NCBI GenBank assembly: GCA_012932865.1 | Contig: SAXG01000014.1 | Span: 828,740 to 892,739, forward strand | Reading direction: 5' to 3' | Length of the DNA: 64,000 bases | From: Amylostereum areolatum | Lineage: Eukaryota > Basidiomycota > Agaricomycetes > Russulales > Stereaceae | Program-made: the position numbers and the translations under genes | Notes under the pieces: model-generated | Told to the model about the DNA's origin: nothing | The model's input: the letters and a program-made list of their open reading frames with translations, nothing else | Databases searched by the model: none | In this document: positions 56,276 to 64,000 of the stretch, in pieces | Numbering within the stretch: the stretch's first letter is position 1 | How the letters are laid out: each line of letters starts with the position of its first letter

Positions 56276-59200
56276 ATGGTCAAGTCCACCAAGCTCGACG
56301 TCGAGGACACCCCTACCTCACTTACCGCGGCCTCCATCCTCGGTATAAAGGGCGACTTGCGCGTGCGCGCGCATGGTTCAACCCAGAAGGCGCATCTCAT
56401 TCTGCGACGCGTCGAGTTCGACGACTCGGAGGACGAAGAGGAGGAGAAAGACCCGAACGTTGTTCTGTTCAGTTTGTTCGCGCAAAAGAGGATCGAAGTC
56501 AAGCCAGGGAAGGAAATCCTGCTCACGTTCGGCGAGGGGCCATTCAAGGATCGCGCTATTGTGTTCGAGGGAGATATCGCGCATGGTCCTGCCAGCGAGG
56601 ATGAGGAGGATGACACGATGGTGGCGGACGAGGAGGATGATTTCCAGCCTTCAGAGCAGGCGGTCCCGCCCAAAATGCGAAAGCCGTGGCAAAGACGGGC
56701 GGAGGACATCCCGGCTTCTGGTGCGTGTTCTCCTCTTTCTGTCCTTCCTTTCGCTTACACAAAGGCCATACAGCATTCTTCGGGCCTCCTAAACCCACAT
56801 ATGCATCTGCTGGTGTGCAGACCGAGCCTGAGTCTGCCCCGCTGGCCGTGAAGACGAGTCCCTCTATGTTGGACTTTGCCGCTCTGGGTAACATTTTGAA
56901 AACATCTCCGTCCCTCTTGGAGGTCAAAAACCACCAGGATAAGCTTCCTGCTGTCATGCCACGCCCCTCTGTTCACTTCAGAGTCCCGACTCCGCCAGTT
57001 ACGATATCTCGCGACATACATCAAGTGAGTATCCGGAAGCTTCTGCTCGCGCCGCCGTCTTACACTCCCCCCCTCCCAGCCTCCACCAAATGATCGTAGT
57101 TTGTCTCCAATGGAGTTGGACTCGCCTGGTTCTACCCCTCCGTCCACTCCTGCCGTCACTTCGGCGAATTTGCACCCCATTAAGGTGAGCACCGTCAACC
57201 TTGAGACATAAGATACAAGTGTGAACATCGTGTGTAAATCTAGGGAAAGTTGTCGAAAACGCCTACTCTCCTCTCCTCGCACACTTCTACCGTTCAGTCG
57301 TTAGCCCCGTTATCCATTCCCCACTCATCCTCCAAAGATGCACCGCGATCAGCATCTCCTACAGAGCTCATCGTTTCTGTCACCAACCTGCAGTCTCCCT
57401 CAGCCTCCCCTCAACCGCATGCTGCTTCTCCTTCCACCTCAGCTCTTACACAAAACCCTCCCGACCTTTTGGGTAGTCCATCCGCCAGGAAGAAAGCCCG
57501 TCCCAAAATCACGAATCCCTTCGTTTCGGGCGGGTTCATGACAGACTTTGTCGGCTCTCCCGCTAGTTCATCTCCACAGCCGAGTGGATCCGCTCCTCCA
57601 TCTACACCTCGTCTTGCCACACCCAGACAAGAAACACCGTCTTCACCAGACACTATTATGGTATCCGTGATTCCTGTATCGCCCGTATCACATCCTCGAC
57701 CACCACCTCAATCACCTCCATCGCCACCGCCGCCGCCGCCTCCGCCTCCGTCAAATAGTGCCAATAAGGCGGGACCTCCCACCCCTAGAAGTGGCCCACC
57801 ACCCGTGATGGGAAGGCCCGGGCCGCCGCCTCCACCGTTCATTAGTGGCTCTAACGTACGTACATTCCTTCACACATACAATCATGTCCGACATGCCGAG
57901 CGCCTTCTAGGCAACCGTCATTGGCGGGGGACATCGTACAGCATCCCAAGCCTGGCCGTCTTCCTCGAACGTCAAACGAGAGGACGTCCCCTCATCTTCC
58001 GCATCACACCTCATCCCCAACGCGCGCTCGCAAAACGGGCCCCCGCCTCCTCCATCCCCTCTCCGCCCGAACGGCTTCCACGCTTCCAATCCCACTTTCC
58101 CATCCCCCTCGTACGTACGTGAACCCTCGCCACCCTCCTGGCCGCCCTTCCTCTCCTCCTCCGCGTCCAAGCGCGACGCGACGCCCGACTTCGATCCGCC
58201 CTTCCGCGCGGGACCCTCTTCCGGCGTGCCCTCCGCGAACTTCACGCCGATCGGCACCCACAGGCAAAACGCGCTCGGGGGGTATCGCCCGGCACCTGCA
58301 CCGTCGCCTTCGGAGCCGATCCCGATCCCGACGCAGGCGAGTCCGTCGCATATGCAAGGGATGGGGATGGGGATGGGGATGAACCCGTACGCGCACATCG
58401 CGGGGGAGGGACCCGAGCCGTACTCACCTATTACGTCGTTGAGAGCGACAATGCCACCGCCCACGCCGCAAGCGCAAGCGCAACAGCCGCCCCCACCGCC
58501 TCCGCCGCCCCCGATGCCAGTGTCGCCTTCACGCTCACATCCATTGCCTCCGAAACCACCCATACCCCCACACCTCTCACGTCTCGGTACGTGCGCTCCG
58601 CTCCCGCCCGCATTTTTTTTTCTTCGACAGAAAATCCACCTTGCTGACTGCCGCGCGCGCGAATCGCAGCCCCCCTGCGGCACGCGTCGCCCCTCGCCAC
58701 GCCCGTGCGCGCAGACCCCCCGCGACGTCCACCGCCGCCCCCCTCGCCCATCTCGACGCACCACACGGAAGACAGAGCGAGTTCGCCGACGCCGACGGGG
58801 GGCACGAAGCGGAAGAAGACGCCGACGCCCGAACCCGAATCGCCGGTTGAGTACTACGGCCCGCCCGCGATGCGCACGGCGCCGTCGACGTGGCCAACGG
58901 TGCACCCGATACGGTCGACGCCGATGAAGGGCGGGACGACGGACATACGCGGGATCGCATTCAACTCGAACGGGTCGTTCTTCGCGGTGTATTGTGAGAT
59001 TCCCCCCCTTTCGAATAAATGATTTTTGGAGGACGTGGTGCTGACTGCTGGTGGGGGAACGCAGGTCGGGATTCGACGATCCATATTTGGGACAACGTGA
59101 CGCACTCGGAGGTCGCGCGGCTAACGCACTCGGCACCTGTGGTGACCGTGGTGTGGATGGACGAAGACGTGGGCGTGATCTCGCTGTGCGAGAACGGGAC

Positions 59201-60360
59201 GGTGATCAAGTGGACGAGACCCGTGAGTCCCCCCTCTCTTTTTTCTCTGAAATCGAGGACGGTCTGGTGAATGAGACGGACACTGAAATGAAGGGCGTCG
59301 CGCAGGCGCAAGGCGGGCACTGGCACTGCTCGAAGGTCGCGGAGACGAACCTGAACGAACGCGCGCCGCCGGACGTGGCCACCGCGATGGCGTACACGCG
59401 AGACCGCGTCGCGGTGTCGTTCATGCGGATGGGGGTCAAGTTGTGGATACTGGTCAAGGGTGCGTGCACTCGTCGTCTTCTGAACGGTTGTAAGAGGGAG
59501 GGTGCTGATAGGAGGGCGGGGAGCGCAGGGACTTGGCAAGTGCAACGGGCGATCCTGCGGCAAAACAACGTCGCGCTCAAGTTCGTGGAGGATGGGACGG
59601 CACTCATGGGTGGCACCAAGGACGGTGTATTGTGAGTTGACGCTCCTTACTCGGCGTGTGCGAAGTTGGAAGCCGACCTCGTGTTGCAGGTGGTACTCCC
59701 AAGTGTCCGGCCTGATGCGCGCCTACGCATTCTTCAAGACCGCAGTGTGCGTCCTCTCTCCCCCTCCACGCGATCTCGGACTGATACGATGCGACGCGAG
59801 AACAGACAGCGCATCGAGGTGACGAGCTCGGCGAGCCACGCGCTCGTGGGACAGACGGGCGGGCACGCGCACCTGGTGGGGATAGTGCAGGACGAGAACC
59901 GGGGGAACATCGAGCGGGGGTACATGATCAAGGAGCCGGAGCTGCTGGCGAAGGCGACGTACGAATTCGGGGCGACGTTCGTGGGGAAGCAGGAGCGGGT
60001 CGTGTTCGGGTCGACGGACGGGTACGTGCTCGTGTGGGACAAGGACACGGCGGAGATCTTGTACGGGCTGGACCACGGGGAGGGCGCGGTGGTGCAAGCG
60101 GTCGGGGTAAGCGAGTTGTATCTACATATTTGATCGGAGGGCGCTGACGGTATGCTGGTCTGTTTCTGTTTTTCAAGAGCTGTCGACATCCTGCAGCGCC
60201 GCCGGACGGATGTTTGATCACGGGTACGAAGGACGGGCGGTTGACGTGGTGGTCGGCTTCGCCTGCGGTGGATGGTAAGTGGGGACATTTCTACTTGGGA
60301 AGCTGCAGCGCTGAAGATTGGACAGACCCGACGTCGGCGAAGCGGTTGAAGACGAAGTGA
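56276..60360 (+). CDS. Long WD40-repeat protein with acidic and proline-rich N-terminus
   Basis: Scaffold-type protein. Exon 1 (ATG 56276) reads MVKSTKLDVEDTPTSLTAAS, LRVRAHGSTQKAHLILRRVE and an acidic stretch DDSEDEEEEKD. Several exons of Ser/Pro-rich sequence follow, with polyproline runs (near 57720-57760 and 58480-58520) and a repeated GM unit (MQGMGMGMGMNPY). The C-terminal half is a WD40 propeller: TTDIRGIAFNSNGSFFAVY, DSTIHIWDNVTHSEVARLTH, WMDEDVGVISLCENGTVIKW, TALMGGTKDGVL, VVFGSTDGYVLVWDKDTAEI, and DGCLITGTKDGRLTWW near the end. It finishes AKRLKTK. About ten introns all use GT-AG. No enzyme motif; likely a protein-interaction hub. Confidence 0.82.
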
Positions 60361-61004
60361 AGGGGTGGCACGGCACTTCATAATTATATTATATATAGGA
60401 TCGTACGGTATACTTAGTAGCATAGCAGTGGGTGGAAAGCATTTGTAATGGAAAGGAGAAAGAAGCATGTTTTGACGTGTTTGTGCGATGGAACGGCATG
60501 TCGGCGACGGGCGGCGACGGGCGGGGGAGAGGCCGCGCGAGGCCGAGAGAGGCCGGTGAGTTGTAGCGAGGGCGTCGTGGTCGTTCGTTACCGTCGAGGC
60601 TCAGCCCTGCTCACCGCTGTCCCCGTCTACTCCTCCAACGCTCCTCCTCTCTTCTTCCGTCAGTCTCCTTTCTTTTCCCTCTTCTCTCCTCCCTTTTTCT
60701 CTCGCCACTCCAACTCACCTCCTTTTCCCAACAGTTCCTCCTTTTCCACCTCAACGCGATACGCCTCTAGCTTCCTCCTTCCTCCCCCGACTCCCGATTT
60801 CCATCCTCTCTTTCCCAAGGCCCGGCACTGCTCTTTCTTTTCTATATCGTGAGTCTCTTCCCGCCAGCGTTCACCGCCCGGCGTTTCCCGTCGTCTGGGA
60901 GATGCTCGCATGCCCTCTTGCGCCCCATGTTGACCGCCTCCCTCTCTTCTTCCCTCGTGCCCTCCACACAGCCTCGCCTAAAGAATTAGACCACCCGTAT
61001 CAAC
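60361..61004 (+). promoter_or_regulatory. Pyrimidine-rich upstream region of Cdc42
   Basis: Between 60600 and 60860 the plus strand is strongly C/T-rich (repeated TCTCCTTTC-like stretches), a common feature of promoters of highly expressed fungal genes. A GTGAGT at 60849 and later CACAG could bound a 5'-UTR intron. Open frames here are composition artefacts. Confidence 0.5.
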
Positions 61005-61948
<944 letters not shown>

Positions 61949-63390
61949 TCTCGTTCCATGTCCTTGCGCCCGCCCGCCGTTCACATCATCACCGCACGAT
62001 ACGATCCTTCTACCATCTATTATTTAGTGTCCTTGTCCCCCTCCGCGCCTCCGCTCGTCTCCTCCCCACCCTTCCCCTCCGCGCGCGAGTCCACGATCAT
62101 GTTCGACGATATCCGTATCCTTCCTATTCGATCCCGTCTTTTTTACTCCCCACCGTTATTCTCTTTCTTCTCGTTTGTCTGTGTTTGAGTCGAGTACGTA
62201 TATGCCCGCATGCGCCCCTGCCTGCCTCACTTTTCCCCCTCCGTCGCTCCCGCCCCCCTCCGAGAATGGCGCCTTCTGCCCACGCGGTTTCCGCGCGCAC
62301 GTCCGCGTCGCCGCTGTTGCTGATGAGATCTTCCTTTTTTTTTCGCGCGGATGAAACGAGCTCTCGAGGGTGGAGTACATATGATACGTGATGGTGTATA
62401 TGCGGGCGGGCGGGAGCCTGGAGGGTCGCCGCGCGCGGGCTTCATCTTTTCCGTGTTGGCGCCCGTCCGGATACTAGGTCGAGGCTCGACGGGCGCGCGC
62501 GCGGGCTCTTTACTTCTTCCCTTTCGTCTGCTTTTCTTTGGGGGTGCGGTTGGGGTGAGGGGGAATGTTAATACCCGTCTTGAGGCCTTTGAGGTTCGGT
62601 TTGATCGTGGAGGGGGCGAGCTCCGACGTGGGATCGCGTGGAAGATATCTTGAGAGATGGGTTCGTTGTTTCTGGTCGTCGTCGCACGTCAGACGGTCAG
62701 AGTACTGTATTCATCGCCAGGACCGTGCGAACGGGTCTGCCTGGCGGCGGCTCGAAGGCATATCACGTCTGCAGCACATGCAAGTGGAGGGAGTGCGTCT
62801 GCTTTCGAAGTGAGCGTCGGTGATGGCGATAAACGCTGATGTCGATTCGAATTTTTTGTTGTTTCGGAGATGAAGTGCGCACGTTCTATGTTAGGACGGT
62901 CGTCATCATGTTACGTGATTGAGTACTGGGGCTGATCCGGGCGTTGAGGCCTGACGTTGAGGCCTGAGGAAGAGGTACTTACTTACATATGAACGATATA
63001 TGAAGTCGACGAAGGAGGGCCGTGTACTCGACGTGTACTTATGGAGGTGTGTTCGGGTCCCGCGGGTGTGGACTTATGATTACTCGGACGCTGCTTCTTT
63101 ACTTAGCAAAGTTTGAACCAGTACCTGGTGGGTTAAGTGAGTCAGACTTATGGCGTCGTGGTCGCTCGGATGGTCTCTACGCTTTACCAACTTACACAAA
63201 GACCGACCAGCCCGAGGAGAGATATCGTTCCACCGGAAATTGGGGGTCTACGCTGTCGGGTCTTGTTCCGCTGATCCTGATAGAGGAAGTGTCCGTGTTC
63301 TGACAACGATTCCACCCTCCTCGAAGTTCGAACTCTGCTCGCTTTTCATGGCCAAGTAAGTTCCAGCTTGCGGGGTTTGGGACTCTTCGT
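61949..63390. other. Stretch without a supported gene
   Basis: About 1.44 kb after Cdc42. The first part is its C/T-rich 3' region. Frames at 62350-63300 on either strand are short and without family content. Confidence 0.4.
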
Positions 63391-63505
63391 GGAAGTCACG
63401 TGATGCGAATGACGTCAGTGCTTCTGTCACTGTGGGCGTCCACCCATATTTTGTGAGGAGGAATCCTATAAATACAGCCTATTCTGCAAGACTGCATCAG
63501 AGATC
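63391..63505 (+). promoter_or_regulatory. Promoter block: E-box, CRE-like site, TATA box
   Basis: GTCACGTGA (E-box core CACGTG) lies at about 63397-63405 and ATGACGTCAG (CRE core TGACGTCA) at about 63410-63419. TATAAATA follows at about 63468-63475, some 30 bp before an ATG at 63506. The order and spacing look like a working Pol II promoter. Confidence 0.5.
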
Positions 63506-64000
63506 ATGGTAAAAGAGCAGTACGCACTCGCCGATGCGGACAGTCGGGCGCTCGAGCCATTCAGTCGACAAGGACAGTACCAAGTAAGTAAGCACCGCGT
63601 TTGTGGGACTGCGGGCATGCACTGGCAGCTCGCCAGGAAGGACGGCTGGAAAAGGAGCACTCCACTTGGACTGCGCGTTCTGGTCAGTGCGATCGAGCAG
63701 GCTTTCGTCATCCCGGTGATAGCGTGGCCTTTGTTGCCAGTTCTCATACCAATAGCTGTTCGGTGTCGTCCAGGATGGCGGTGACGAACGCGGAATGGAA
63801 CCTGGAAGGGGGTTGCGAGCTGCAGCTGTTGTTGACACTCTAGCGCCTCTAGCATTCGAAAGCTTGAGAGACGCGTGCTTACCCGAGGCCGACTTATTCA
63901 TGTTCTGCGGAAAGGGTCGTCCGTGCGGTGGGAGCCTGCCCGTGATGGGAATCTTCTTCCGGGTTCGCGATGGACGTAAACGCACGTTGGGGGCTCAGCG
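63506..64000 (+). CDS. Incomplete unknown gene at the right edge
   Basis: Downstream of the promoter block, ATG 63506 opens MVKEQYALADADSRALEPFS, RQGQYQ, followed at 63584 by a near-perfect donor GTAAGTAAG. A plausible acceptor TGGCAG near 63630 leads to LARKDGWKRSTPLGLRVL. Beyond that I cannot fix the frame. Near 63840-63960 the plus strand reads LAFESLRDACLPEADLFMF, which might be a later exon. No family recognised, and the gene runs off the window. A minus-strand frame over the same bases (63985-63497) is open too, so even the strand is not certain. Confidence 0.4.

Noticed and set aside
57907..59136. 409-codon open frame on the minus strand
   Set aside because: It is the GC-rich antisense of the WD40 gene's proline-rich exons; arginine/glycine-heavy with no domain.
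60448..60911. Open frames upstream of Cdc42 on both strands
   Set aside because: They follow from the pyrimidine-rich composition and encode low-complexity sequence.

Overview
The window looks like nuclear DNA of a mushroom-forming basidiomycete (Agaricomycetes). Genes are dense and split by many short (about 45-75 bp) GT-AG introns. Families typical of basidiomycetes recur (DUF6593, DUF6535, F-box/LRR proteins, a Cdc42 with short exons), and fungal DNA transposon remnants are present. No ribosomal RNA, CRISPR array or bacterial-style operon was seen. All calls come from reading the sequence; no database search was run.

Layout. 0-5.4 kb: an N-terminal acetate kinase remnant stands head to head with a phosphoketolase gene (the fungal Xfp/Ack pair), with a 1,136-bp transposon-like repeat between them. 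6-18 kb: two DUF6593 genes, a DENND6-type DENN protein, an F-box protein, a PLC-like phosphodiesterase, two unknown genes and two tRNA-Leu-like pieces. 18.5-26 kb: an F-box/LRR gene, then an Argonaute gene and the histone acetyltransferase gene HAT1 in tandem on the minus strand. 26-36 kb: two members of an unnamed gene family, a small secreted protein, a DUF6535 membrane protein and a nest of three transposon remnants. 38-44 kb: a spartin/senescence-domain protein, a polyamine-oxidase-type flavoprotein, and the second copy of the 1,136-bp repeat just upstream of it. 44-49 kb: a Dicer-like gene. 49-54 kb: a phosducin-like protein, a small basic/acidic protein and a tandem pair of the same unnamed family. 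54-62 kb: an AhpD-like protein, a long WD40 protein and Cdc42. At the right edge a promoter-like block precedes an incomplete gene.

Themes. (1) Argonaute and Dicer lie about 20 kb apart, with HAT1 beside Argonaute: an RNA-silencing neighbourhood. (2) Four paralogues of a roughly 330-residue gene family with no name I know, all on the minus strand, sit between and beside these genes. (3) A 1,136-bp terminal-inverted-repeat element is present twice, apparently identical, each time in a gene's upstream region. (4) Most genes need one or two single-base corrections, often at short homopolymers, to read through. These look more like consensus errors than decay, so gene models here should be checked against reads before any gene is called a pseudogene.
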